Translations under genes and position numbers: made by a program
From: Paraescarpia echinospica
Taxonomy: Eukaryota; Annelida; Polychaeta; Sabellida; Siboglinidae
Direction: 5' to 3'
Assembly: GCA_020002185.1 (NCBI GenBank)
Contig: CM034543.1
Coordinates: forward strand, 3,629,834 to 3,693,833
DNA length: 64,000 bases
Shown here: positions 19,180-33,491 of the stretch, in pieces
Layout: every line of letters begins with the position of its first letter
Position numbering within the stretch: position 1 is the stretch's first letter
The notes under the pieces: generated by a model
The model's database searches: none
What the model saw: the letters and a program-made list of their open reading frames with translations, nothing else
What the model was told of the DNA's origin: nothing

Positions 19180-20620
19180 ATGGCTGCAAAGGATAGTGAC
19201 GGAAACCTGAAAACGGCTCCAGCTGAGGTCTTAAAATGTTGGGAAATCTACTTCCAAAAACATCTTACTACAAACTGGTCAAGAACAGAGAAAACAATTG
19301 ACAATATTTCAGATAATATGCCTGGACCTATTTGGATCTCCATTCTCTTTGGAAGAGAATGGAGAAAAAAGTTGTTGGAGAGATGAAATCAAGGAAAGCG
19401 CTTGGTGCAGATCGCATAACCTCCGAAGTCCTGAAAGCAGGTTGAAAAAAACTGGCCGAGATGCTGCGCGAAATATGCAATGCAGCGTGGCATCAAGAAC
19501 AATTACCAACATATTGGTGCAGGAGTATCATCAACCCTGTCCACAAGAGAGGATGCAAGTTAACACCATCAAACTACAGAGCAGTTAGCTTAATCGATAT
19601 TCCTAGTAAAGTGTTTTGTAAGATGATACTCACAAGAACAGAAGACACCATTGATGGACACCTGGCAAAACAGCTATTTGGATTCAGGAGAAACAAGGGA
19701 ACAATAGATGCTATCTTCATAGTGCGCCAGATCATAGAAAGGGCAAATGAACACCAGATCACATTACATTTCCATTCTGTGGACTTCAAGGCCGCATTTG
19801 ACACCATTTGGAGGGATGCATTATGGAAGATAATGAGATATATTGGGGTGAGCCCCAAAATGACATCACTGATTGAGGCCATGCACGAGAATGTCGAATG
19901 TGCTGTTACCATCAATGGTCAGTTGACAGATTGGTTCAAAGTTGAAATAGGAGTGAGGCTGGGCTATCTGGTTTTACCTATTCTGTTCAGTTCCTCGAGT
20001 TTGTTATGGCTGACCTAAGGAGCCTACCTAATGAGTTCAAACTAAATACAGACCTCAGTTTTGACATTACGTATGTTGACGACACAACACCAATAATTAC
20101 CATATTCGAGAAACTACAACTTGCAACCGAAGAGCTTCAAGCAGCCTGTAACAAATGGGGTTTGAAAATAAACATCTCAAAAAGCAAAATAATCACCTCA
20201 CCAGACAAGCATATCATCCTGGGAAATGAAGTACACTGTGAGAGTACTGCTTCCTAGGCAGCATAGTACCTCATACAGAGAGGGACGTGATAGGTGAATA
20301 GCCTTTGTATCAGCAGCTTTTGGTAGATTCAGAAACAAAATATTTTCAAACAGAGGCATCTCAATAAGAATGAAAGCCAGACTATTTGGGGCCCTTATAC
20401 TGCCTATAGCAATCTATGGTGCAGAAACCTGGACACTACGATCGCAAGAGATGCAGTCTCTTGGTGTAGTTTTTAGATGCGTTACCTGTGGGCTGTCAAA
20501 GGTGTTACTAGGGCAGACAGATTACGAAATAGCCAGATTCAGCCCTGAATCCATCCCAGATGTCATCAGACATAGAAGACTCCGATGGTTTTGATAAGTC
20601 TGCCGTATACCAAACAAAAA
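19180..20620 (+). pseudogene. Non-LTR reverse transcriptase (decayed)
   Basis: Pieces in three frames form one RT: a linker and fingers (KSRKALGADRITSEVLKAG near 19385), SIINPVHKRGCKLTPSNYRA near 19530, motif A HSVDFKAAFDTIWRDALW near 19775, a motif B-like IGVRLGYLVLPILF near 19950 (the usual RQG is RLG), motif C TYVDDTTPI near 20068-20090, and C-terminal parts to about 20594 (GAETWTLRSQEM, RHRRLRWF). In-frame stops and shifts occur near 19384, 19444, 20016 and 20257. The style matches LINEs whose endonuclease is annotated as craniofacial development protein 2-like. It is probably the other half of the element starting at 15.2 kb. Confidence 0.8.
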
Positions 20621-20733
20621 CCTAATAAAATAGCTTTCAATTAAGACTTTAAAGGACACAGAAAACGACGAAGGTCACGGAAGAGGTGGATTTACCAAGA
20701 TAATCAGCAGAGCGGGGTGCTCTAGGCAGGACA

Positions 20734-20813
20734 AAATGGAGGGGTGTGACATCCAGGAGGAGAGCGAGGGGTCAAATGGAGGGATGTGACATCCAGGAGG
20801 AGAGCGAGGGGTC
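20734..20813. repeat. 40-bp tandem duplication
   Basis: Two units starting with aaatggagg at 20734 and 20774 differ at one base; they lie in the 3' part of the LINE. Confidence 0.9.
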
Positions 20814-20986
20814 AAATTGGCTTAGGCATTTAAATCAAGTAAGTCATACCATACAAGACTATAAACATACATATAAAGCTGCAACACATGCACACATAGT
20901 CATGACTAAACAGCTACCCCACCTATACGTACTACCACGACACACATTATTGTACTCACACACCACTTTACTTACTACTTACGTGA

Positions 20987-21103
20987 TTAAGTGAACATTA
21001 ATAAAAGCACACACGCACCTAAATAGGATGAACAGTGAGCTCTAAGGTGACTCGACTGTTTGAGTGACTTTCCACATGTAATACAAGTGTAAGGCTTCAC
21101 ATT
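20987..21103 (-). pseudogene. Terminal C2H2-like finger of the zinc-finger array
   Basis: The last unit in the direction of translation differs from the satellite units. It reads CITCGKSLKQSSHLRAHCSS and then runs through a hydrophobic tail (ACVLLLMFT) to a stop at 20987. The inherited TAA is absent here (Leu codon instead), but the second His position of a C2H2 finger is replaced by Cys/Ser. It probably represents the true 3' end of the ancestral zinc-finger exon. An extra A near 21100 puts this unit out of register with the previous one. Confidence 0.55.
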
Positions 21104-23663
21104 CGATATGAATTCTTTCATGGTCAGTGAGGTGAGAAGATGTTCTTTATGACTTTCCACATGTAACACAAGTGTAAGGCTTCACATTCGTATGAATTCT
21201 TTCATGGTCAGTAAGGTGAGAAGATGTTCTTTATGACTTTCCACATGTAACACAAGTGTAAGGCTTCACATTCGTATGAATTCTTTCATGGTCAGTAAGG
21301 TGAGAAGATGTTCTTTATGACTTTCCACATATAACACAAGTGTAAGGCTTCACATTCGTATGAATTCTTTCATGGTCAGTAAGGTGAGAAGATGTTCTTT
21401 ATGACTTTCCACATGTAACACAAGTGTAAGGCTTCACATTCGTATGAATTCTTTCATGGTCAGTGAGGTGAGAAGATGTTCTTTATGACTTTCCACATGT
21501 AACACAAGTGTAAGGCTTCACATTCGTATGAATTCTTTCATGGTCAGTAAGGTGAGCAGATGTTCTTTATGACTTTCCACATGTAACACAAGTGTAAGAC
21601 TTCACATTCGTATGAATTCTTTCATGGTCAGTAAGGTGAGAAGATGTTCTTTATGACTTTCCACTTGTAACACAAGTGTAAGGCTTCACATTCGTATGAA
21701 TTCTTTCATGGTCAGTAAGGTGAGAAGATGTTCTTTATGACTTTCCACATGTAACACAAGTGTAAGGCTTCACATTCGTATGAATTTTTTCATGGTCAGT
21801 AAGGTGAGAAGATGTTCTTTATGACTTTCCACATGTAACACAAGTGTAAGGCTTCACATTCGTATGAATTCTGTCATGGTCAGTAAGGTGAGAAGATGTT
21901 CTTTATGACTTTCCACATGTAACACAAGTGTAAGGCTTCACATTCGTATGAATTCTTTCATGGTCAGTAAGGTGAGAAGATGTTCTTTATGACTTTCCAC
22001 ATGTAACACAAGTGTAAGGCTTCACATTCGTATGAATTCTTTAATCGTCAGTAAGGTGAGAAGATGTTCTTTATGACTTTCCACATGTAACACAAGTGTA
22101 ACGCTTCACATTCGTATGAATTCTTTCATGGTCAGTAAGGTGAGCAGATGTTCTTTATGACTTTCCACATGTAACACAAGTGTAAGGCTTCACATTCGTA
22201 TGAATTCGTTCATGGTCAGTAAGGTGAGAAGATGTTCTTTATAACTTTCCACATGTAACACAAGTGTAAGGCTTCACATTCGTATGAATTCTTTCATGGT
22301 CAGTAAGGTGAGAAGATGTTCTTTATGACTTTCCACATGTAACACAAGTGTAAGTCTTCACATTCGTATGAATTCTTTCATGGTCAGTAAGGTGAGAAGA
22401 TGTTCTTTATGACTTTCCACATGTAACACAAGTGTAAGGCTTCACATTCGTATGAATTCTTTCATGGTCAGTGAGGTGAGAAGATGTTCTTTATGACTTT
22501 CCATATGTAATACAAGTGTAACGCTTCACATTCGTATGAATTCTATCATGGTCAGTAAGGTGAGAAGATGTTCTTTATGACTTTCCACATGTAACACAAG
22601 TGTAAGGCTTCACATTCGTATGAATTCTTTCATGGTCAGTGAGGTGAGAAGATGTTCTTTATGACTTTCCACATGTAACACAAGTGTAAGGCTTCACATT
22701 CGTGTGAATTCTTTCATGGTCAGTGAGGTGAGAAGATGTTCTTTATGACTTTCCACATGTAACACAAGTGTAATGCTTCACATTCGTATGAATTCTTTCG
22801 TGGTCAGTGAGGTGAGAAGATGTTCTTTATGACTTTCCACATGTAATACAAGTGTAACGCTTCACATTCGTATGAATTCTTTCATGGTCAGTAAGTTTAG
22901 GAAATGTTCTTTATGACTTTCCACATGTAACACAAGTGTAAGGCTTCACATTCGTATGAATTCTTTCATGGTCAGTAAAGTGAGAAGATGTTCTTTATGA
23001 CTTTCCACATGTAACACAAGTGAAAGGCTTCACATTCGTATGAATTATTTCATGGTCAGTGAGGTGAGAAGATGTTCTTTATGACTTTCCACATGTAACA
23101 CAAGTGTAAGGCTTCACATTCGTATGAATTCTTTCATGGTCAGTGAGGTGAGAAGATGTTCTTTATGACTTTCCACATGTAACACAAGTGTAAGGCTTCA
23201 CATTCGTATGAATTCTTTCATGGTCAGTGAGATGAGAATATGTTCTTTATGACTTTCCACATGTAAAACAAGTGTAACGCTTCACATTCGTATGAATTCT
23301 TTCATGGTCAGTAAGGTTAGCAGATGTTCTTTATGACTTTCCACATGTAACACAAGTGTAAGGCTTCACATTCGTATGAATTCTTTCATGGTCAATAAGG
23401 TGAGAAGATGTTCTTTATGACTTTCCACATGTAACACAAGTGTAAGGCTTCACATTCGTATGAATTCTTTCATGGTCAGTGAGGTGAGAAGATGTTCTTT
23501 ATGACTTTCCACATGTAATACAAGTGTAACGCTTCACATTCGTATGAATTCTTTCATGGTCAGTAAGGTGAGAAGATGTTCTTTATGACTTTCCACATGT
23601 AACACAAGTGTAAGGCTTCACATTCGTATGAATTCTTTTATGATCAGTAGGGTGAGATGTTGT

Positions 23664-23873
23664 TCAAAATGACTTTCCATACGTAACACAATTGTGCGAC
23701 TTCACATTTGCATGAATCCTTTCACGAACATGATGGGTAGAAGGTGTTCTGAATGACTTTCCACAGGTAACACAAGTGTATGGCTTCACATTTATATGAA
23801 TTCTTTCATGAATAGTAAGGTCAACTGATCGTCTGAATGAATTTCCACATGTAACACAAGTGTAAGGCTTCAC
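23664..23873 (-). pseudogene. Three-finger variant block 1
   Basis: Three consecutive fingers without the TAA (CVTCGNSFRRSVDLTIHERI, then CVTCGKSFRTPSTHHVRERI, then CVTYGKSF followed by TGA). The second zinc Cys of the last finger is Tyr in this copy. The block is flanked on both sides by ordinary 84-bp units with stops. Confidence 0.8.
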
Positions 23874-24587
23874 ATTCGTATGAATTCTTTCATGGTCAAT
23901 AAGGTGAGAAGATGTTCTTTATGACTTTCCACATGTAACACAAGTGAAAGGCTTCACATTCGTATGAATTCTTTCATGGTCAGTGAGGTGAGAAGATGTT
24001 CTTTATGACTTTCCACATGTAACACAAGTGTAAAGCTTCACATTCGTATGAATTCTTTCATGGTCAGTGAGGTGAGAAGATGTTCTTTATGACTTTCCAC
24101 ATGTAACACAAGTGTAAGGCTTCACATTCGTATGAATTCTTTCATGGTCAGTGAGATGAGAAGATGTTATTTATGACTTTCCACATGTAATACAAGTATA
24201 ACGCTTCACATTCGTATGAATTCTTTCATGGTCAGTAAGGTTAGCAGATGTTCTTTATGACTTTCCACATGTAACACAAGTGTAAGGCTTCACATTCGTA
24301 TGAATTCTTTCATGGTCAATAAGGTGAGAAGATGTTCTTTATGACTTTCCACATGTAACACAAGTGTAAGGCTTCACATTCGTATGAATTCTTTCATGGT
24401 CAGTGAGGTGAGAAGATGTTCTTTATGACTTTCCACATGTAATACAAGTGTAACGCTTCACATTCGTATGAATTCTTTCATGGTCAGTAAGGTGAGAAGA
24501 TGTTCTTTATGACTTTCCACATGTAACACAAGTGTAAGGCTTCACATTCGTATGAATTCTTTTATGATCAGTAGGGTGAGATGTTGT

Positions 24588-24797
24588 TCAAAATGACTTT
24601 CCACACGTAACACAATTGTGCGACTTCACATTTGCATGAATCATTTCACGAACATGATGGGTAGAAGGTGTTCTGAATGACTTTCCACAGGTAACACAAG
24701 TGTATGGCTTCACATTTATATGAATTCTTTCATGAATAGTAAGGTCAACTGATCGTCTGAATGAATTTCCACATGTAACACAAGTGTAAGGCTTCAC
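24588..24797 (-). pseudogene. Three-finger variant block 2
   Basis: As block 1 but with CVTC intact in the last finger and REMIH in place of RERIH in the middle one. It lies 924 bp (exactly 11 units) from block 1. Confidence 0.8.
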
Positions 24798-25007
24798 ATT
24801 CGTATGAATTCTTTCATGGTCAATAAGGTGAGAAGATGTTCTTTATGACTTTCCACATGTAACAAAAGTGTAAGGCTTCACATTCGTATGAATTCTTTCA
24901 TGGTCAGTAAGGTGAGAAGATGTTCTTTATGACTTTCCACATGTAACACAAGTGTAAGGCTTCACATTCGTATGAATTCTTTTATGATCAGTAGGGTGAG
25001 ATGTTGT

Positions 25008-25217
25008 TCAAAATGACTTTCCACACGTAACGCAATTGTGCGACTTCACATTTGCATGAATCCTTTCACGAACATGATGGGTAGAAGGTGTTCTGAATGA
25101 CTTTCCACAGGTAGCACAAGTGTATGGCTTCACATTTATATGAATTCTTTCATGAATAGTAAGGTCAACTGATCGTCTGAATGAATTTCCACATGTAACA
25201 CAAGTGTAAGGCTTCAC
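25008..25217 (-). pseudogene. Three-finger variant block 3
   Basis: The middle finger begins CATC instead of CVTC. It lies 420 bp (exactly 5 units) from block 2. Confidence 0.8.
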
Positions 25218-28200
25218 ATTCGTATGAATTCTTTCATGGTCAATAAGGTGAGAAGATGTTCTTTATGACTTTCCACATGTAACACAAGTGTAAGGCTTCA
25301 CATTCGTATGAATTATTTCATGGTCAGTGAGGTGAGAAATGTTCTTTATGACTTTCCACATGTAATACAAGTGTAACGCTTCACATTCGTATGAATTCTT
25401 TCATGGTCAGTAAGGTGAGCAGATGTTCTTTATGACTGTCCACATGTAACACAAGTGTAAGACTTCACATTCGTATGAATTCGTTCATGGTCAGTAAGGT
25501 GAGAAGATGTTCTTTATGACTTTCCACATGTAACACAAGTGTAAGGCTTCACATTCGTATGAATTCTGTCATGGTCAGTCAGGTGAGAAGATGTTCTTTA
25601 TGACTTTCCACATGTAACACAAGTGTAAGGCTTCACATTCGATATGAATTATTTCATGGTCAGTGAGGTGAGAAGATGTTCTTTATGACTTTCCACATGT
25701 AATACAAGTGTAACGCTTCATATTCGTATGAATTCTTTCATGGTCAGTAAGGTTAGCAGATGTTCTTTATGACTTTCCACATGTAACACAAGTGTAAGGC
25801 TTCACATTCGTATGAATTCTTTCATGGTCAGTAAGGTGAGAAGATGTTCTTTATGACTTTCCACATGTAACACAAGTGTAAGGCTTCACATTCGTATGAA
25901 TTCTTTCATGGTCAGTGAGGTGAGAAGATGTTCTTTATGACTTTCCACATGTAACACAAGTGTAAGGCTTCACATTCGTGTGAATTCTTTCATGGTCAGT
26001 GAGGTGAGAAGATGTTCTTTATGACTTTCCACATGTAACACAAGTGTAACGCTTCACATTCGTATGAATTCTTTCATGGTCAGTAAGGTGAGAAGATGTT
26101 CTTTATGACTTTCCACATGTCACACAAGTGTAAGGCTTCACATTCGTATGAATTCTTTCGTGGTCAGTAAGGTGAGAAGATGTTCTTTATGACTTTCCAC
26201 ATGTAACACAAGTGTAAGGCTTCACATTCGTATGAATTCTTTCGTGGTCAGTGAGGTGAGAAGATGTTCTTTATGACTTTCCGCATGTAACACAAGTGTA
26301 AGGCTTCACATTCGTATGAATTCTTTCGTGGTCAGTGAGGTGAGAAGATGTTCTTTATGACTTTCCACATGTAACACAAGTGTAAGGCTTCACATTCGTA
26401 TGAATTATTTCGTGGTCAGTGAGGTGAGAAGATGTTCTTTATGACTTTCCACATGTAACACAAGTGTAACGCTTCACATTCGTATGAATTCTTTCATGGT
26501 CAGTAAGGTGAGCAGATGTTCTTTATGACTTTCCACATGTAACACAAGTGTAAGACTTCACATTCGTGTGAATTCTTTCATGGTCAGTAAGGTGAGAAGA
26601 TGTTCTTTATGACTTTCCACATGTAACACAAGTGTAAGGCTTCACATTCGTATGAATTCTTTCATGGTCAGTAAGGTGAGCAGATGTTCTTTATGACTTT
26701 CCACATGTAACACAAGTGTAAGGCTTCACATTCGTTTGAATTATTTCATGGTCAGTAAGGTGAGAAGATGTTCTTTATGACTTTCCACATGTAACACAAG
26801 TGTAAGGCTTCACATTCGTATGAATTATTTCATGGTCAGTAAGGTGAGCAGATGTTCTTTATGAATTTCCACATGTAACACAAGTGTAAGGCTTCACATT
26901 CGAATGAATTCTTTCATGGTCAGTAAGGTGAGAAGATGTTCTTTATGACTTTCCACATGTAACACAAGTGTAAGGCTTCACATTCGTATGAATTCTTTCG
27001 TGGTCAGTAAGGTGAGAAGATGTTCTTTATGACTTTCCACATGTAACACAAGTGTAAGGCTTCACATTCGTATGAATTCTTTCGTGGTCAGTGAGGTGAG
27101 AAGATGTTCTTTATGACTTTCCACATGTAACACAAGTGTAAGGCTTCACATTCGTATGAATTCGTTCGTGGTCAGTGAGGTGAGAAGATGTTCTTTATGA
27201 CTTTCCACATGTAACACAAGTGTAAGGCTTCACATTCGTATGAATTATTTCGTGGTCAGTGAGGTGAGAAGATGTTCTTTATGACTTTCCACATGTAACA
27301 CAAGTGTAACGCTTCACATTCGTATGAATTCTTTCATGGTCAGTAAGGTGAGAAGATGTTCTTTATGACTTTCCACATGTAACACAAGTGTAAGGCTTCA
27401 CATTCGTATGAATTCTTTCATGGTCAGTAAGGTGAGAAGATGTTCTTTATGACTTTCCACATGTAACACAAGTGTAAGGCTTCACATTCGTATGAATTCT
27501 TTCATGGTCAGTAAGGTGAGAAGATGTTCTTTATGACTTTCCACATGTAACACAAGTGTAAGGCTTCACATTCGTACGAATTATTTCATGGTCAGTAAGG
27601 TGAGAAGATGTTCTTTATGACTTTCCACATGTAACACAAGTGTAAGGCTTCACATTCATATGAATTATTTCATGGTCAGTGAGGTGAGAAGATGTTCTTT
27701 ATGACTTTCCACATGTAACACAAGTGTAAGGCTTCACATACGTATGAATGCTTTCATGGTCAGTGAGGTGAGAAGATGTTCTTTATGACTTTCCACATGT
27801 AATACAAGTGTAACGCTTCACATTCGTATGAATTCTTTCATGGTCAGTAAGGTGAGCAGATGTTGTTTATGACTTTCCACATGTAACACAAGTGTAAGAC
27901 TTCACATTCGTATGAATTCTTTCATGGTCAGTAAGGTGAGAAGATGTTCTTTATAACTGTCCACATGTAACACAAGTGTAAGGCTTCACATTCGTATGAA
28001 TTCTTTCATGGTCAGTAAGGTGAGAAGATGTTCTTTATGACTTTCCACATGTAACACAAGTGTAAGGCTTCACATTCGTACGAATTCTTTCATGGTCAGT
28101 AAGGTGAAAAGATGTTCTTTATGACTTTCCACATGTAACACAAGTGTAATGCTTCACATTCGTATGAATTCTTTCGTGGTCAGTGAGGTGAGAAGATGTT

Positions 28201-29961
28201 CTTTATGACTTTCCACATGTAATACAAGTGTAACGCTTCACATTCGTATGAATTCTTTCATGGTCAGTAAGTTTAGGAAATGTTCTTTATGACTTTCCAC
28301 ATGTAACACAAGTGTAAGGCTTCACATTCGTATGAATTCTTTCATGGTCAGTAAGGTGAGAAGATGTTCTTTATGACTTTCCATATCTAACACAAGTGTA
28401 AGGCTTCACATTCGTATGAATTCTTTCATGGTCAGTAAGGTGAGAAGATGTTCTTTATGACTTTCCACATGTAACACAAGTGTAAGGCTTCACATTCGTA
28501 TGAATTCTTTAATCGTCAGTAAGGTGAGCAGATGTTCTTTATGACTGTCCACATGTAACACAAGTGTAAGACTTCACATTCGTATGAATTCGTTCATGGT
28601 CAGTAAGGTGAGAAGATGTTCTTTATTACTTTCCACATGTAACACAAGTGTAAGGCTTCACATTCGTATGAATTCTTTCATCGTCAGTAAGGTGAGAAGA
28701 TGTTCTTTATGACTTTCCACATGTAACACAAATGTAAGGCTTCACATTCGTATGAATTCTTTCATGGTCAGTAAGGTGAGAAGATGTTCTTTATGACTTT
28801 CCACATGTAACACAAGTGTAAGGCTTCACACTCGTATGAATTCTTTCATGGTCAGTAAGGTGAGAAGATGTTCTTTATGACTTTCCACATGTAACACAAG
28901 TGTAAGGCTTCACATTCGTATGAATTCTTTCATGGTCAGTAAGGTGAGAAGATGTTCTTTATGTCTTTCCACATGTAACACAAGTGTAAGGCTTCACATT
29001 CGTATGAATTCTTTTATGGTCAGTAAGGTGAGAAGATGTTCTTTATGACTTTCCACATGTAACACAAGTGTAAGGCTTCACATTCGTATGAATTCTTTCA
29101 TGGTCAGTAAGGTGAGAAGATGTTTTTTATGACTTTCCACATGTAACACAAGTGTAAGGCTTCACATTCGTATGAATTCTTTCATGGTCAGTAAGGTGAG
29201 AAGATGTTCTTTATGACTTTCCATATGTAACACAAGTGTAAGGCTTCACATTCGTATGAATTCTTTCATGGTCAGTAAGGTGAGAAGATGTTCTTTATGA
29301 CTTTCCACATGTAACACAAGTGTAAGGCTTCACATTCGTATGAATTCTTTAATCGTCAGTAAAGTGAGAAGATGTTCTTTATGACTTTCCACATGTAACA
29401 CAAGTGTAAGGCTTCACATTCGTATGAATTCTTTCATGGTCAGTAAGGTGGAGAAGATGTTCTTATGACTTCCACATGTAACACAAGTGGCAATTTCACA
29501 TTCGTATGAATTCTTCATGGTCAGTGTGAGGTGAGAAGATGTTCTTTATGACTTTCCACACGTATTACAAGTGCAACGCTTCACATTCGTAAGGAATTTT
29601 CATGGTCAGTAAGGTTAGCAGATGTTCTTTATGACTTTCCACATGTAACAAGTGTAAGGCTTCACATCTCGTATGAATTCTTTTCCATGGTCAATAAGGT
29701 GAGAAGATGTTCTTATGACTTTCCACATGTAACACAAGTGTAAGGCTTCACATTCGTATGAATTCTTTCATGGTCAGTGAGTTGAGAAGATGTTCTTTAT
29801 GACTTTCCACATGTAATACAAGTGTAACGCTTCACATTCGTATGAATTCTTTCATGGTCAGTAAGGTGAGAAGATGTTCTTTATGACTTTCCACATGTAA
29901 CACAAGTGTAAGGCTTCACATTCGTATGAATTCTGTTATGATCAGTAGGGTGAGATGTTGT

Positions 29962-30171
29962 TCAAAATGACTTTCCACACGTAACACAATTGTGCGACTT
30001 CACATTTGCATGAATCCTTTCACGAACATGATGGGTAGAAGGTGTTCTGAATGACTTTCCACAGGTAACACAAGTGTATGGCTTCACATTTATATGAATT
30101 CTTTCATGAATAGTAAGGTCAACTGATCGTCTGAATGAATTTCCACATGTAACACAAGTGTAAGGCTTCAC
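29962..30171 (-). pseudogene. Three-finger variant block 4
   Basis: Carries the commonest form of the block. It is 4,954 bp from block 3, two bases short of 59 units, the shortfall lying in the indel-rich stretch just before it. Confidence 0.8.
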
Positions 30172-30381
30172 ATTCGTATGAATTCTTTCATGGTCAATAA
30201 GGTGAGAAGATGTTCTTTATGACTTTCCACATGTAACACAAGTGTAAGGCTTCACATTCGTATGAATTCTTTCATGGTCAGTAAGGTGAGAAGATGTTCT
30301 TTATGACTTTCCACATGTAACACAAGTGTAAGGCTTCACATTCGTATGAATTCTTTTATGATCAGTAGGGTGAGATGTTGT

Positions 30382-30591
30382 TCAAAATGACTTTCCATAC
30401 GTAACACAATTGTGCGACTTCACATTTGCATGAATCCTTTCACGAACATGATGGGTAGAAGGTGTTCTGAATGACTTTCCACAGGTAACACAAGTGTATG
30501 GCTTCACATTTATATGAATTCTTTCATGAATAGTAAGGTCAACTGATCGTCTGAATGAATTTCCACATGTAACACAAGTGTAAGGCTTCAC
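30382..30591 (-). pseudogene. Three-finger variant block 5
   Basis: Has the same Cys-to-Tyr change (CVTY) as block 1 and lies exactly 5 units from block 4, copying the block 2/3 spacing. Confidence 0.8.
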
Positions 30592-32567
30592 ATTCGTATG
30601 AATTCTTTCATGGTCAATAAGGTGAGAAGATGTTCTTTATGACTTTCCACATGTAACACAAGTGTTAGGCTTCACATTCGTATGAATTCTTTCATGGTCA
30701 GTAAGGTGAGCAGATGTTCTTTATGACTGTCCACATGTAACACAAGTGTAAGACTTCACATTCGTATGAATTCGTTCATGGTCAGTAAGGTGAGAAGATG
30801 TTCTTTATGACTTTCCACATGTAACACAAGTGTAAGGCTTCACATTCGTATGAATTCTGTCATGGTCAGTGAGGTGAGAAGATGTTCTTTATGACTTTCC
30901 ACATGTAACACAAGTGTAAGGCTTCACATTCGATATGAATTCTTTCATGGTCAGTGAGGTGAGAAGATGTTCTTTATGACTTTCCACATGTAACACAAGT
31001 GTAAGGCTTCACATTCGATATGAATTCTTTCATGGTCAGTGAGGTGAGAAGATGTTCTTTATGACTTTCCACATGTAATACAAGTGTAACGCTTCACATT
31101 CGTATGAATTCTTTCATGGTCAGTAAGGTTAGCAGATGTTCTTTATGACTTTCCACATGTAACACAAGTGTAAGGCTTCACATTCGTATGAATTCTTTCA
31201 TGGTCAGTGAGGTGAGAAGATGTTCTTTATGACTTTCCACATGTAACACAAGTGTAAGGCTTCACATTCGTGTGAATTCTTTCATGGTCAGTGAGGTGAG
31301 AAGATGTTCTTTATGACTTTCCACATGTAACACAAGAGTAATGCTTCACATTCGTAAGAATTCTTTCGTGGTCAGTGAGGTGAGAAGATGTTCTTTATGA
31401 CTTTCCACATGTAATACAAGTGTAACGCTTCACATTCGTATGAATTCTTTCATGGTCAGTAAGTTTAGGAAATGTTCTTTATGACTTTCCACATGTAACA
31501 CAAGTGTAAGGCTTCACATTCGTATGAATTCTTTCATGGTCAGTAAAGTGAGAAGATGTTCTTTATGACTTTCCACATGTAACACAAGTGAAAGGCTTCA
31601 CATTCGTATGAATTATTTCATGGTCAGTGAGGTGAGAAGATGTTCTTTATGACTTTCCACATGTAACACAAGTGTAAGGCTTCACATTCGTATGAATTCT
31701 TTCATGGTCAGTGAGGTGAGAAGATGTTCTTTATGACTTTCCACATGTAACACAAGTGTAAGGCTTCACATTCGTATGAATTCTTTCATGGTCAGTGAGA
31801 TGAGAATATGTTCTTTATGACTTTCCACATGTAATACAAGTGTAACGCTTCACATTCGTATGAATTCTTTCATGGTCAGTAAGGTTAGCAGATGTTCTTT
31901 ATGACTTTCCACATGTAACACAAGTGTAAGGCTTCACATTCGTATGAATTCTTTCATGGTCAATAAGGTGAGAAGATGTTCTTTATGACTTTCCACATGT
32001 AACACAAGTGTAAGGCTTCACATTCGTATGAATTCTTTCATGGTCAGTGAGGTGAGAAGATGTTCTTTATGACTTTCCACATGTAATACAAGTGTAACGA
32101 TTCACATTCGTATGAATTCTTTCATGGTCAGTAAGGTTAGCAGATGTTCTTTATGACTTTCCACATGTAACATATGTGTAAGGCTTCACATTCGTATGAA
32201 TTCTTTCATGGTCAGTAAGGTGAGAAGATGTTCTTTATGACTTTCCACATGTAACACAAGTGTAAGGCTTCACATTCGTATGAATTCTTTCATGGTCAGT
32301 AAGGTGAGAAGATGTTCTTTATGACTTTCCACATGTAACACAAGTGTAAGACTTCACATTCGTATGAATTCTTTCATCGTCAGTAAGGTGAGAAGATGTT
32401 CTTTATGACTTTCCACATGTAACACAAGTGTAAGGCTTCACATTCGTATGAATTCTTTCATGGTCAGTAAGGTGAGAAGATGTTCTTTATGACTTTCCAC
32501 ATGTAACACAAGTGTAAGGCTTCACATTCGTATGAATTCTTTTATGATCAGTAGGGTGAGATGTTGT

Positions 32568-32777
32568 TCAAAATGACTTTCCACACGTAACACAATTGTG
32601 CGACTTCACATTTGCATGAATCCTTTCCTGAACATGATGGGTAGAAGGTGTTCTGAATGACTTTCCACAGGTAACACAAGTGTATGGCTTCACATTTATA
32701 TGAATTCTTTCATGAATAGTAAGGTCAACTGATCGTCTGAATGAATTTCCACATGTAACACAAGTGTAAGGCTTCAC
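32568..32777 (-). pseudogene. Three-finger variant block 6
   Basis: The middle finger has HHVQERIH (Gln at the position of the first zinc His). It is followed 11 units later by block 7. Confidence 0.8.
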
Positions 32778-33491
32778 ATTCGTATGAATTCTTTCATGGT
32801 CAATAAGGTGAGAAGATGTTCTTTATGACTTTCCACATGTAACACAAGTGAAAGGCTTCACATTCGTAGGAATTCTTTCATGGTCAGTGAGGTGAGAAGA
32901 TGTTCTTTATGACTTTCCACATGTAACACAAGTGTAAGGCTTCACATTCGTATGAATTCTTTCATGGTCAGTGAGGTGAGAAGATGTTCTTTATGACTTT
33001 CCACATGTAACACAAGTGTAAGGCTTCACAATCGTATGAATTCTTTCATGGTCAGTGAGATGAGAAGATGTTCTTTATGACTTTCCACATGTAATACAAG
33101 TGTAACGCTTCACATTCGTATGAATTCTTTCATGGTCAGTAAGGTTAGCAGATGTTCTTTATGACTTTCCACATGTAACACAAGTGTAAGGCTTCACATT
33201 CGTATGAATTCTTTCATGGTCAATAAGGTGAGAAGATGTTCTTTATGACTTTCCACATGTAACACAAGTGTAAGGCTTCACATTCGTATGAATTCTTTCA
33301 TGGTCAGTGAGGTGAGAAGATGTTCTTTATGACTTTCCACATGTAACACAAGTGTAAGGCTTCACATTCGTATGAATTCTTTCATGGTCAGTAAGGTGAG
33401 AAGATGTTCTTTATGACTTTCCACATGTAACACAAGTGTAAGGCTTCACATTCGTATGAATTCTTTTATGATCAGTAGGGTGAGATGTTGT

